DNA of 60,547 nt from Candidatus Limiplasma pullicola (GTDB lineage: Bacteria > Bacillota > Clostridia > Christensenellales > Aristaeellaceae), in the NCBI GenBank assembly GCA_018710985.1, contig DVIV01000003.1, positions 1 through 60,547 of the forward strand, given 5' to 3'. The position numbers were made by a program, and so were the translations under genes. Shown here piece by piece: positions 53,561-60,547 of the stretch. The number at the start of each line of letters is the position of its first letter. Position 1 is the stretch's first letter. The notes beneath the pieces were generated by a model. It had not been told where the DNA came from, ran no database searches, and worked only from the letters and a program-made list of their open reading frames with translations.

Positions 53561-54021
53561 AAGGCATCAAATGGACCGGGGAATGCGCGGTCAACCTGTT
53601 TCTCCTGCTCATCAGCACGTTTTATCTGTCCTATTCGCTGGCCAACTACGATATCGGCTCGCTTCGCATGCCTGAGGAGGGCTTCATGCCCATGCTGGTG
53701 GGCGCGGGCTCGGTGCTCATCTCCGCCGTGCTGACCGTTCAGGCCTTCCGCGGTAAGGGCGACGCGCAGAATGTGAAGTTCAACATCTCCTGGCCGCGTT
53801 TCTTCCTGCTGCTGGGCATTTCGCTCGCCTATGCGCTGCTCCTCAACACGCTGGGCTACATGCTGGCCTCGTTCCTGTTCCTGCTGGCGGTGCTCAGGAT
53901 CGCCGGGGTGGAGGGATGCATCAAGCCGCTGTGCATTTCGCTGGGCTGCTCGGTCGCATTTTACATCATTTTCAAGGTGGCGCTGGGTGTCATGCTCCCA
54001 TCCGGCTTCCTTGGGCTGTAA
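53557..54021 (+). CDS. tctB: Tripartite tricarboxylate-type transporter, small membrane subunit
   Basis: 154 residues with four membrane helices and the pattern SLRMPEEGFMPMLVGAGSVLIS between helices 1 and 2, typical of TctB. It is the small subunit paired with TctA. ATG 53557 overlaps the preceding stop as ATGA. The order tctB-tctA-tctC with spacings of 12 and 41 bp completes the transporter. Confidence 0.92.
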   Translation: MKGIKWTGECAVNLFLLLISTFYLSYSLANYDIGSLRMPEEGFMPMLVGAGSVLISAVLTVQAFRGKGDAQNVKFNISWPRFFLLLGISLAYALLLNTLGYMLASFLFLLAVLRIAGVEGCIKPLCISLGCSVAFYIIFKVALGVMLPSGFLGL

Positions 54022-54033
54022 GGAGGGGTGAGC

Positions 54034-55539
54034 ATGGATACGTTGGCGCTTCTTCTTGACGGATTCGTTCAGTGCTTTACCCTTGAAAGGCTGCTTTCCT
54101 GCGTCGCGGGCGTGGTGGTAGGCACGCTCACGGGCGTGCTGCCCGGCATCGGCGTAACGGGCGCCATGGCGCTGCTTTTGCCCATCAGCTTCGGCATGGA
54201 CGCCACCACCGCGCTGATTCTGTTCGCGGGCATCTACTACGGCGCCATGTACGGCGGATCGACCACCTCCATCCTGGTCAACCTGCCCGGCGAGGCCGCC
54301 AGCGTCATCACCTGCCTGGACGGAAACCAGATGGCCAAGAAGGGCCGCGCGGGCGCGGCGCTGGCCATCAGCGCATGGGGTTCCTTCATCGCCGGCACGC
54401 TGGGCATCGTCGCGCTGACCTTCACGGCGGAGAAGATCGCCTCGCTGGCGCTGAGCTTCCGCTCGCCGGAATACTTCTCGGTGTGCCTGCTGGGATTGAT
54501 CATCCTGACCAACCTGACGGGAAAGAACCCGCTGAAATCGCTTCTGATGGTGCTGATGGGCCTCGCGCTGGGCACCATCGGCATGGACGACGTGTTCGGC
54601 ACTTCCCGCTTCGATTTCGGCAACATGTTCCTCATGCGCGGAATCGAGTTCGGCATCGTGGCCATGGCGGTATTCGGCATCAACGAGCTGCTGGGCACCC
54701 TGCTTGAGCCGCAGGAGGAGAACATCCACATCGAAAAGGTGAAGCTGCGCGAGCTCTACCCCAACAAGCAGGAATGGAAACGCTCCTTCACGCCGATCCT
54801 GCGCGGTTCGGTGCTCGGCTTCCTCATCGGCCTGATCCCCGGCCCGGCAGGGACGCTGGCCTCCTTTTCGTCCTATGCTCTGGAGAAGAAAATCTCCAAG
54901 CACCCCGAGGAGTTCGGCCACGGCGCGATCGAAGGCGTAGCCGGCCCGGAATCCGCCAACAACGCGGCATCGTCCGCCGCCTTTGTTCCGCTGCTCTCGC
55001 TGGGCCTGCCCTTCGCCCCGCCCTCGGCGCTGCTGCTGACCGCCTTCATCACCCACGGCATCCAGCCCGGCCCCACGCTGTTCACCCAGCATCCGGACGT
55101 ATTCTGGAGCCTGATTGCCAGCATGTACATCGGCAACGTGCTGCTGCTGATTATCAACCTGCCCATGGTGGGCGCGTTCGCCTCGCTGCTGCGCTGCCCG
55201 GCAAAGATCCTGATGCCCGTGGTGATGGTCATCACCTTTACGGGGGCCTTCGCCACCAACGGCACGTACTTTGACATCCTGATCCTGATCGTGCTGGGCG
55301 CGCTGGCTTACATCATCTCCAAATTCGGCTACTCCATGGCGCCGCTGGCCGTGGGCATCTGCATGTCCTCCACGCTGGAGCAGCGTTTCCAGCAAACCAT
55401 GATCATGCTTCGCGGAGATTTCAGCAACATCGTGCGCTTCCCCATCTCCTGCGTCATTCTGGGCGCGGCGCTGGTGCTGCTGCTCCTGCCCCTGCTAAAG
55501 CCGGTCAGGCGCTATCTGAAGCACAGCAAAGAGGACTGA
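54034..55539 (+). CDS. tctA: Tripartite tricarboxylate-type transporter, large membrane subunit
   Basis: 501 residues, about twelve membrane helices. The family's strongest motif is intact near residues 20-45 and 65-90: GVLPGIGVTGAMALLLPISF and YGGSTTSILVNLPGEAASVI. The second repeat has LIGLIPGPAGTLASFSSYALE. TctA is the ion-driven channel of TTT importers. The ATG at 54034 is 6 bp behind AGGAGGGG. The substrate of TTT systems ranges from citrate to other carboxylates and cannot be told here. Confidence 0.97.
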   Translation: MDTLALLLDGFVQCFTLERLLSCVAGVVVGTLTGVLPGIGVTGAMALLLPISFGMDATTALILFAGIYYGAMYGGSTTSILVNLPGEAASVITCLDGNQMAKKGRAGAALAISAWGSFIAGTLGIVALTFTAEKIASLALSFRSPEYFSVCLLGLIILTNLTGKNPLKSLLMVLMGLALGTIGMDDVFGTSRFDFGNMFLMRGIEFGIVAMAVFGINELLGTLLEPQEENIHIEKVKLRELYPNKQEWKRSFTPILRGSVLGFLIGLIPGPAGTLASFSSYALEKKISKHPEEFGHGAIEGVAGPESANNAASSAAFVPLLSLGLPFAPPSALLLTAFITHGIQPGPTLFTQHPDVFWSLIASMYIGNVLLLIINLPMVGAFASLLRCPAKILMPVVMVITFTGAFATNGTYFDILILIVLGALAYIISKFGYSMAPLAVGICMSSTLEQRFQQTMIMLRGDFSNIVRFPISCVILGAALVLLLLPLLKPVRRYLKHSKED

Positions 55540-55580
55540 TTAAGGCATAACGCCTTCAGTAATAGAAAGGAGAAATCATC

Positions 55581-56558
55581 ATGAAGAAGCGACTGGTATC
55601 CCTGATGGCCCTGGCGCTGTGCCTTGCCCTGTGCGGCGGCGCGGTTGCCCAGACCGACTTCCCCACGAAGGAGATCACCTATCTGTGCGGCTACGGCGCG
55701 GGCGGAAGCTCCGATATTCAGGCAAGGCTGATGCAGCCCTATGCCGAGGAATACTTCGGGCAGCCCATGGTCGTGGAAAACCTGGGCGGCGCCGGCGGCT
55801 GCACCGCGCTGACGGACTTCAACACCCGCGCGGCGGACGGCTACACCATCTCCTCCTTCAACACCACGCCCCTGCTGAAGTACGTGATGGGCCAGACCGA
55901 TTTTGACTACTTCGAAGCCTTCGACTTCCTGGCCTGCGTCATCACCACGCCCATCGTGGTGGTCGTCACCGCGGATTCCCCCTATCAGACCATCGAAGAG
56001 CTCAACGCCGCCGCGCAGGAAAACCCCGAAATGCTCCTGTACGCCTCCGCGGGCGCCGGCTCCATCACCCACCTTGCGGCCGAGCTGTGGCAGTCCCAGA
56101 GCGGCCTGAAGTTCACGCACGTGCCCTTCAATGGCGGCACGGAGGCTCTGACCGGCCTGCTCAACGGCTCCGTGGACTTTGAGGTGGCCAGCCTGAGCGA
56201 AGTGCTCACCAAGCACGAGGAAGGCTCGCTGCGCATCCTCGCCTCCTGCACCAACACGACCATCCTCAGCACTGACGGGGAAACCGACCTGAACATCCCC
56301 GTGCTGGAAGGCTGCGACGTGAAGGTGATTCAGGGCGTGTGCGTACAGAAGTCCGTTCCCGAGGAGATCAAGGCCAAGCTGGCCGAGGCCCTCAAGGGCA
56401 TCTGCACCGACGAGCGTTACCTGGCGGATATGAAGCAGGCGGGCTACGACGTGGACTACATGGACCGCGAGACCTTCACCACCTATCTGACCGAATCCGC
56501 CGCCGACTTCAAGGCCATCGTGGATGAAGCGGGCCTTGCGGACGAGATCGGCGCCTGA
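55581..56558 (+). CDS. tctC: Tripartite tricarboxylate-type transporter, solute-binding protein
   Basis: 325 residues. Signal peptide MKKRLVSLMALALCLALC with probable cleavage after AVA; no clear lipobox, which is odd for a Gram-positive binding protein unless the Cys in ALCGG is used. Family marks: ITYLCGYGAGGSSDIQARL, VVENLGGAGGCTAL, ASAGAGSITHLAAELW and HVPFNGGTEAL. It captures the substrate outside and gives it to TctAB. Ribosome site AAAGGAG at 55566-55572. Confidence 0.95.
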   Translation: MKKRLVSLMALALCLALCGGAVAQTDFPTKEITYLCGYGAGGSSDIQARLMQPYAEEYFGQPMVVENLGGAGGCTALTDFNTRAADGYTISSFNTTPLLKYVMGQTDFDYFEAFDFLACVITTPIVVVVTADSPYQTIEELNAAAQENPEMLLYASAGAGSITHLAAELWQSQSGLKFTHVPFNGGTEALTGLLNGSVDFEVASLSEVLTKHEEGSLRILASCTNTTILSTDGETDLNIPVLEGCDVKVIQGVCVQKSVPEEIKAKLAEALKGICTDERYLADMKQAGYDVDYMDRETFTTYLTESAADFKAIVDEAGLADEIGA

Positions 56559-56573
56559 CGTTTTCCCATCCCA

Positions 56574-56601
56574 CCCGCCGCGCGCCGCGGCGGGTTTTTT
56601 T
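56574..56601 (+). terminator. Terminator of the HAD/Tct operon
   Basis: A perfect 9-bp stem CCCGCCGCG/CGCGGCGGG (56574-56582 with 56586-56594), a 3-nt loop and seven T. Confidence 0.92.
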
Positions 56602-56665
56602 GTGCCCGCCGCCGGCCCCTCCCGCGTGCCGGACGGCCCACCGCGCAACAAGCCCCGCCTTCCTC

Positions 56666-57757
56666 TGAAGTGCCCCCGAAAGTTAGACAATATTTTCGAG
56701 CAGGAATTGTTCAAGCAGCCGAAAGGGCTTGTTGCCTGTAAATGGCAGGCGGCAAGCCCTTCAGCTTTGCCTTAATACGTTTGTTGTTGTAGTAGACCAG
56801 GTAGTCAATGAGCTCTTGTTTGAACTGCTCCAAGGACTGGAATTTTTGCAGATAGAGCAACTCGCTCTTGAGTAGGCCGAAGAAGTTTTCTGCCACCGCA
56901 TTGTCCAGACAGTTGCCTTTTCGGCTCATACTTTACCGGACACCCTTTTTCTTTGGCATCTGTTGGTACTGCTTGTGCTGGTATTGCCAGCCCTGGTCAG
57001 AGTGAAGGATCAGTCCTGTTCCATCTGGTACTGTTTGAAAGGCTCTGGTGAGCATGGTTGTCACCATGTTCAATACCGGTCGGTCAGAGATGGTGTAGCT
57101 GACCAGATATCCATTGTGCAGATCCACAATGGGAGAGAGATACAGCTTTTGCCCAAACAATCTGAACTCCGTCACATCGGCAACCCATTTCTGGTTTGGT
57201 TTTTCAGCATGAAAGTTTCTGTTCAGCAGGTTAGGCGCAATTTTGCCCACTTCTCCTTTGTACGAGCGATACTTCTTCACTCTGACACGGCAGACCAGCC
57301 CCAAGTTCTTCATGAGCCGCTGCACCGTTTTGTGGTTCAGCACAAACCCTCTGCGGTGAAGTTGTGCTGTGATGCGGCGGTAACCATATCGGCCCTTGTT
57401 TTCGTGGTAGATAGAAGCAATTTCGGCTTTGGCTATCGCGTATTTGTCTGGTTGCTGTGCTCTGTTTGCATGGTAGTAGAATGTTGCACGGGAAAGCTGA
57501 GCAATTTCAGGCAGAAGAGCCAACGAAAATTCTTGCCTCAGTTTCTTAACTGCCAGTGTTTTTTGTGCTGGCGTCGCTCTTCTTCCAAAACCAAGGCTTG
57601 CAAGTTTTTTAAGTTGGCATTCTCCGCGCGCAGCCGCTGCACCTCAGCGAGCAAATCCTCCTCTTTCTTCGGCAGTTGCTTATTGGGCTTACCTTTTGGC
57701 ATAATTAAGCACCCTTATCCAGTATATCATACTGCCTAACAAATGCGGTGAAGTTCA
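56666..57757 (-). mobile_element. IS3-family insertion sequence, 1.09 kb, inactivated
   Basis: Imperfect terminal inverted repeats start TGAA at both ends (56666 inward on the plus strand; 57757 inward on the minus strand) and share GTTAG and CA..TAT at matching places. The element encodes orfA and orfB in the usual overlapping arrangement. I see no 3-bp target duplication (CTC against GGT at the flanks), so it is old or rearranged. It sits between the Tct terminator and the recombinase remnant. Confidence 0.75.
56711..57702 (-). pseudogene. IS3-family transposase orfA/orfB, orfB with an in-frame stop
   Basis: OrfA (57538-57702) is a 54-residue leucine-zipper piece (EEDLLAEVQRLRAENANLKN), without the helix-turn-helix of full IS3 OrfA proteins. 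A slippery A-AAA-AAC at 57558-57564 (complement) would allow -1 frameshifting into orfB. OrfB has the HTH_21-like start (IYHENKGRYGYRRITAQL), then the rve integrase core: WVADVTEF (first Asp), LHSDQGWQY (second Asp) and [17 protein letters not shown] (Glu). Between the last two, codon TAA at 56933-56935 replaces an expected CAA (KKGVR-stop-SMSRKGN). The transposase is therefore probably dead. Confidence 0.88.
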
Positions 57758-57778
57758 GGTCCCGAAACGGGGCCATTT

Positions 57779-58054
57779 TTTCTTTATCAGAGAAAAAAAG
57801 CCCATCTGGAGGGAGCCCAAAACGAAGTGGAGCGCATCCGCAGCGGAATCGCAGACTTGGAAAAGGCAGACCGCTCGGCAAATCACGAACTGGGAATGAT
57901 ACTGTCCCGGGCCGAAACATTTGATACCTCTTCCCGTGATACCCGGCGTTCCGTCATTGCCATGCTGATTGACAGGATTGTAGTCCATGCAAATTACCAT
58001 CTGGATATCCACTTCCGCATAACGGCACAGCAGTATTTGGGGAAGGCGTCGTAA
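57779..58054 (+). pseudogene. Serine recombinase C-terminal remnant
   Basis: About 91 codons open from the IS edge to TAA at 58052: a coiled coil (HLEGAQNEVERIRSGIADLE), then DTRRSVIAMLIDRIVVHANY and HLDIHFRI. The core IDRI-V-x-H-L-x-I has the same layout as IIDRIKVYEDHLEI in the recombinase at the window start, so this is the end of a large serine recombinase. The catalytic and zinc-ribbon parts are lost. It marks the decayed right end of the island. Confidence 0.65.
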
Positions 58055-58130
58055 GGTTTCTCTCTGTTCGTTCGGTATATTCACAACATATTTGCCCGCT
58101 GCTTTTTCTTGAAAAGCGTTTGAGTATAAG

Positions 58131-58170
58131 ATATCATGGAGTTAAAGAAATATTTCTTTCTCCATGATAT
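58131..58170. repeat. 40-bp hairpin-forming palindrome near the right end of the island
   Basis: ATATCATGGAG (58131-58141) pairs with CTCCATGATAT (58160-58170), and AAAGAAA (58144-58150) pairs with TTTCTTT (58153-58159). The result is an 18-bp stem with a 2-nt bulge and a 2-nt loop. No T run follows, so it is not a standard terminator. 58055-58257 is AT-rich and has no gene. Confidence 0.7.
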
Positions 58171-58257
58171 TCTTGTATATCCATCATTGATCTATGCTCG
58201 TTGTTTTCATTGGAATTGGTGGGGCTTTTGATGGTTGGTTAATCTAATCACATGGGC

Positions 58258-58320
58258 AGAGCACATCGTTCACATCGATGGGGTCACAGGTTCGAGTCCT
58301 GTTGCGACCACCACCAAAGG
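58258..58320 (+). repeat. Right 63-bp direct repeat (attR-like): 3' part of tRNA-Val
   Basis: Identical to 47609-47671. It begins at the D-arm GAGC and holds the anticodon arm, T arm and CCA, but the 5' acceptor strand and most of the D arm are absent, so it cannot be a working tRNA gene. Confidence 0.9.
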
Positions 58321-58357
58321 ACACCGATATTGATACAATGTCGGTGTCCTTTCTCTT
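58318..58357 (+). terminator. Terminator after the tRNA-Val fragment
   Basis: A 12-bp stem (58318-58329 with 58339-58350, one G-U pair) followed by TTCTCTTTCT. It matches the terminator at 47674 in position and loop, but with paired changes in the stem. Confidence 0.75.
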
Positions 58358-58713
58358 TCTGTTTATTCAGGCACATTGCTGATTTAGGTGATATTTTGCG
58401 CAAAGCGGGCGAGATCACCATTGCAAAGCCCGCCCTCCTCAAAATCCAGAAGCGGCACATCCCCGGCGAGCTTTTCTGCCCGGCCAGGGGATGCGCCGCA
58501 AAGCCATATCCATCCTCGTTTCCCTGTACGAAATGCAGCATTGTGACGCCTTCCTGTCGACGCATGATATCCAGACCCTCGTCGAAGATGCAAAGGTATG
58601 CTCCGCATCGGTTGCGATCGGGCGTTTTCGCATGACCAGCTGTCCGCAGAAGCTGTAGCCACCCGGATCACGGGCATGTTTTCTTTTCTATTGCCCGTTG
58701 AATTGATATGATG
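58358..58713. other. Region without a recognisable gene
   Basis: Several short frames exist on both strands. On the plus strand one reads DILRKAGEITIAKPALLKIQKRH and another, from ATG 58490, reads MRRKAISILVSLYEMQHCDA for 55 codons. Neither has a good ribosome site or a family I recognise. Decayed coding sequence is the most likely content. Confidence 0.4.
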
Positions 58714-59739
58714 CTATTGGGCATACACATCGCCGCTGAATGCATCGATGAAAACCCGATTTGTTTGCGCATCATCAAAGCCGACTTCGTAAACAATTCT
58801 GTCTTTCGAGTCCTTGTACAAAGTAATATATGCCTTTTGTTCAGAGGAAGGATCGAGTTGGCTCCGTGCAATTTCCATCGCAACATCCGGTTCAATCATC
58901 TGATCGGTGGGCATCACATGCTGATGCTCAAGAATCTGCGTTGCAAAGGGAGGAAGCTCGCCATACTTTTCCATCTGCCGCTGTTGAAGCGAAACGACCA
59001 ACGCATAGAACTCATACTGTTCGTCCAGCTCCCACCAGCGGAAGGTCTTGAAATTATGCAGCGCGCAATAAGATTGATATAGGGCCTGCAAGTCGTTTTT
59101 GTCATGAATCTCTATGGAAATGTTGCCAGTATCCTGATATAAGGTTCCCGTGTACTCCGGCGCTTTTTCACCTTCGCCATAGTATTCAAAAACCCAGGCG
59201 CCACCATCATCGGGATACCTCCAGAAATGTACGCTTTCATGATAGTTGCCAAGGTCAATGAGGGATGCATCCCTTTCTTCTGCAAGCTCTGTATAAAGCT
59301 TCTCCTGGACAAGCCTTCTTGCCTCATCAACCGAAAGATCTTCTGCCGTAGGGAGCGCAGCAACGGTTTGGTCGCTGAGTCCAATCTCTGTTTCATAACG
59401 GGCGTATTCGTATTGTTGCTCCAGAGACCATGTTGTTTGATCTCCCCATACCTGTTCAAACACATCCTGAAGTGCATGATAGGCTGTTAGCCATGCTTCA
59501 TACTTGTCAGGGTTAATGTCCTCCCTGTCAATGCCACTCTCTTTGGCGATGCTCGCAAAGAGATCCATGCTCTCATCATTCCATTCGTCCAAAAAACCTG
59601 ATCTTTCCTGCTCCTGCTTTAGCCGTGCCTTGAATTGGGACAAACTTTCACTTTGATTCTTTTGTGACTGTGCAAAGGCAACAACCGGCAGCATGGCAAC
59701 CACCAGCAGCCAGCATATGACCGTGCCGGGTTTCTTCAT
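58714..59739 (-). CDS. Secreted protein with PepSY-like repeats
   Basis: 341 residues. A signal peptide (VICWLLVVAMLPVVAFA, cleavage about residue 23) is followed by a polar, acidic, helix-rich part. Two stretches look PepSY-like: residues ~130-215 (SVDEARRLVQEKLY to YTGTLYQDTGNISIEI) and the C-terminus (DVAMEIARSQL to RVFIDAFSGDVYAQ). Such domains occur in exported or wall-associated proteins and may inhibit peptidases. ATG 59739 follows AAGGAGGA. The gene is clearly lower in GC than the chromosome-like genes to the left, which suggests transfer. No named family can be given. Confidence 0.75.
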   Translation of the reverse strand: MKKPGTVICWLLVVAMLPVVAFAQSQKNQSESLSQFKARLKQEQERSGFLDEWNDESMDLFASIAKESGIDREDINPDKYEAWLTAYHALQDVFEQVWGDQTTWSLEQQYEYARYETEIGLSDQTVAALPTAEDLSVDEARRLVQEKLYTELAEERDASLIDLGNYHESVHFWRYPDDGGAWVFEYYGEGEKAPEYTGTLYQDTGNISIEIHDKNDLQALYQSYCALHNFKTFRWWELDEQYEFYALVVSLQQRQMEKYGELPPFATQILEHQHVMPTDQMIEPDVAMEIARSQLDPSSEQKAYITLYKDSKDRIVYEVGFDDAQTNRVFIDAFSGDVYAQ

Positions 59740-60272
59740 GTGAGGTCCTCCTTTTCGATGCGGCAGCAGGTTACGCTTGAACCCAAGATGTCATAGGAGC
59801 GCAAGACACTTTAAAATGCTTTTTTCTTCCACCTACTAAACGAAATACCCAATCGTTCCAATCCCGTTCTTTGTTTTTCATTGTTTCGCTGCATTAGCAG
59901 CATGCACCAGCCGTCGTTCTCCAACTTCTTGGCCTGTAAGCGCGCAGCCTTTCATCTCTGCATTTGCAAACACAGCGCAATCGGGACCATATTCAAAGCC
60001 ATGGCTTTTCCGGAAACGGATGCTTTGGGCAGCGACAGAATATACAGCACACAAACCGAATCATCCAGGCCCTCGAATCGCAAGGTTCGAGGGCTTTTCG
60101 GGGATATATGCTGCCCATGGGCTGATTCATTTCCCGAAACTACGAGACCTGTTCCTTTCTCCCGGCTCAAAGAAAACAGGAAGCGCCGCAGGAAAAGCGC
60201 CCATGGCTGGAAAGAGGATTCCAGCATGGACGCTTTTCCTGTTTTATTGTTTTCGGATTGACCGCCTGCGGC
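59740..60272. other. Intergenic region with two hairpins and no supported gene
   Basis: No convincing coding frame. 60069-60098 is a 9-bp stem GCCCTCGAA/TTCGAGGGC followed by TTTT, a plus-strand terminator shape. 60190-60240 is a long imperfect inverted repeat (about 20 bp per arm, starting AGGAAAAGCG and ending CGCTTTTCCT), close behind the surface-protein stop codon and a likely terminator for that gene. Confidence 0.6.
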
Positions 60273-60547
60273 TCAGCGGGCCGCGCGGCGGCGGGCGGTG
60301 CGGGTGAGGGCATAGAGCCCGCCCAGGCTGAGCAGCAGCAGCGAAAGCCACAGGCCTGCATGGCTGCCGTCGCCGGTTTGGGGCGGCTCGGTAGAGACGG
60401 GCGTGCCGCCGGGAACCGGGTCCCACTTGGCCCAGTACGCCTTGTCGCCCGTTTCGGTGGCGCCGATGGCCGTGACGGGGCTGCCGGTGAGGGCGGCATT
60501 GTCATACCAGCCGGCGAAGGTGTAGCCCTCGCGGGTCATGTCGGCGG
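60273..60547 (-). CDS. Sortase-anchored surface protein, C-terminal part (5' end beyond the window)
   Basis: The frame is open to the window edge, so only the last 90 or so residues are seen. They contain one InlB-type beta-grasp repeat (GYTFAGWYDNAALTGSP, AYWAKWDP), a Pro/Thr linker, and a sorting signal: PPQTGD, a hydrophobic helix (LWLSLLLLSLGGLYALT) and the charged tail RRRAAR. The sorting box is PQTGD rather than a full LPxTG. A sortase should link it to the cell wall. The protein is probably a large multi-repeat adhesin. Confidence 0.88.
   Translation of the reverse strand, partial: ADMTREGYTFAGWYDNAALTGSPVTAIGATETGDKAYWAKWDPVPGGTPVSTEPPQTGDGSHAGLWLSLLLLSLGGLYALTRTARRRAAR

Noticed and set aside
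58258-58333. A second tRNA-Val gene
   Set aside because: Only the 3' 63 bp are present; the 5' acceptor strand and D arm do not pair, so no cloverleaf can form.
59881-60261. A 126-codon plus-strand frame
   Set aside because: It runs across two hairpins, has no ribosome site and shows no recognisable domain.
1-60547. CRISPR array, phage structural genes or a restriction-modification locus
   Set aside because: No regularly spaced repeats, no Cas, capsid, terminase, methylase or nuclease genes were found; the SNF2 gene stands alone and is not evidence of a defence island.

Overview
The window is about 60.5 kb of GC-rich, gene-dense DNA from a Gram-positive, endospore-forming bacterium, most likely a high-GC member of class Clostridia. 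The support is a SpoVT GAF domain, a SpoVB-like flippase, the conserved order spoVT / spoVB-like / yabN / rqcP, a ComEA/ComEC pair, a sortase-type surface-protein tail at the right edge, and IS3 and ICE remnants of Firmicutes type. I cannot place it below class. Many long antisense ORFs are GC-driven shadows and are left out.

Layout. 1-933: a reading frame that starts as the coiled-coil C-terminus of a large serine recombinase and continues without a stop into SpoVT lacking its AbrB DNA-binding half. This is the right junction of an element integrated inside spoVT. 1051-12176 (+): housekeeping run (SpoVB-like flippase, YabN, HU, M42 peptidase, RqcP, IspD, IspF, ComEC, HolA, GNAT, DUF362-ferredoxin). 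12187-16938: two regulator/target pairs (TetR with an SDR; MarR with a membrane alpha/beta hydrolase broken by one in-frame stop). 17018-20191 (-): SWIM-SNF2 ATPase. 20540-25242 (-): drug-efflux-type ABC operon with its own TetR and a clear operator. 25441-38532 (-): one nearly gapless run, ppk1-cysE-cysS-comEA-leuA followed by an exopolysaccharide cassette (sugar-phosphate transferase, epimerase, four glycosyltransferases) and a frameshifted secreted His/Cys-rich protein. 38603-42938: TetR/MATE and AraC/MFS pairs. 43027-47520 (+): compact glycan cassette (GT2, PLP aminotransferase, flippase, ATP-grasp).

47589-58320: a genomic island. It starts at an intact tRNA-Val(CAC) and ends at a 63-bp exact copy of that tRNA's 3' part. 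Inside are a decayed relaxase C-terminus at the left edge, an IS3-family element with an inactivated transposase and a serine-recombinase C-terminal remnant at the right edge. Between them lies intact cargo: an unusual LacI-type regulator fused to an ABC-type solute-binding domain, divergent from two HAD phosphatases, a YcxB-like membrane protein, a 2H-phosphoesterase-like protein and a complete tripartite tricarboxylate-type transporter (TctB-TctA-TctC). The divergent promoters both carry a TTGACACG operator-like element. 58321-60547 is visibly AT-richer and holds a secreted PepSY-like protein and the C-terminus of a sortase-anchored surface protein.

The items most worth follow-up are the spoVT-recombinase junction, the tRNA-Val island with its chimeric LacI/solute-binding regulator and linked phosphoesterase/transporter genes, and the ppk1-to-exopolysaccharide superoperon.
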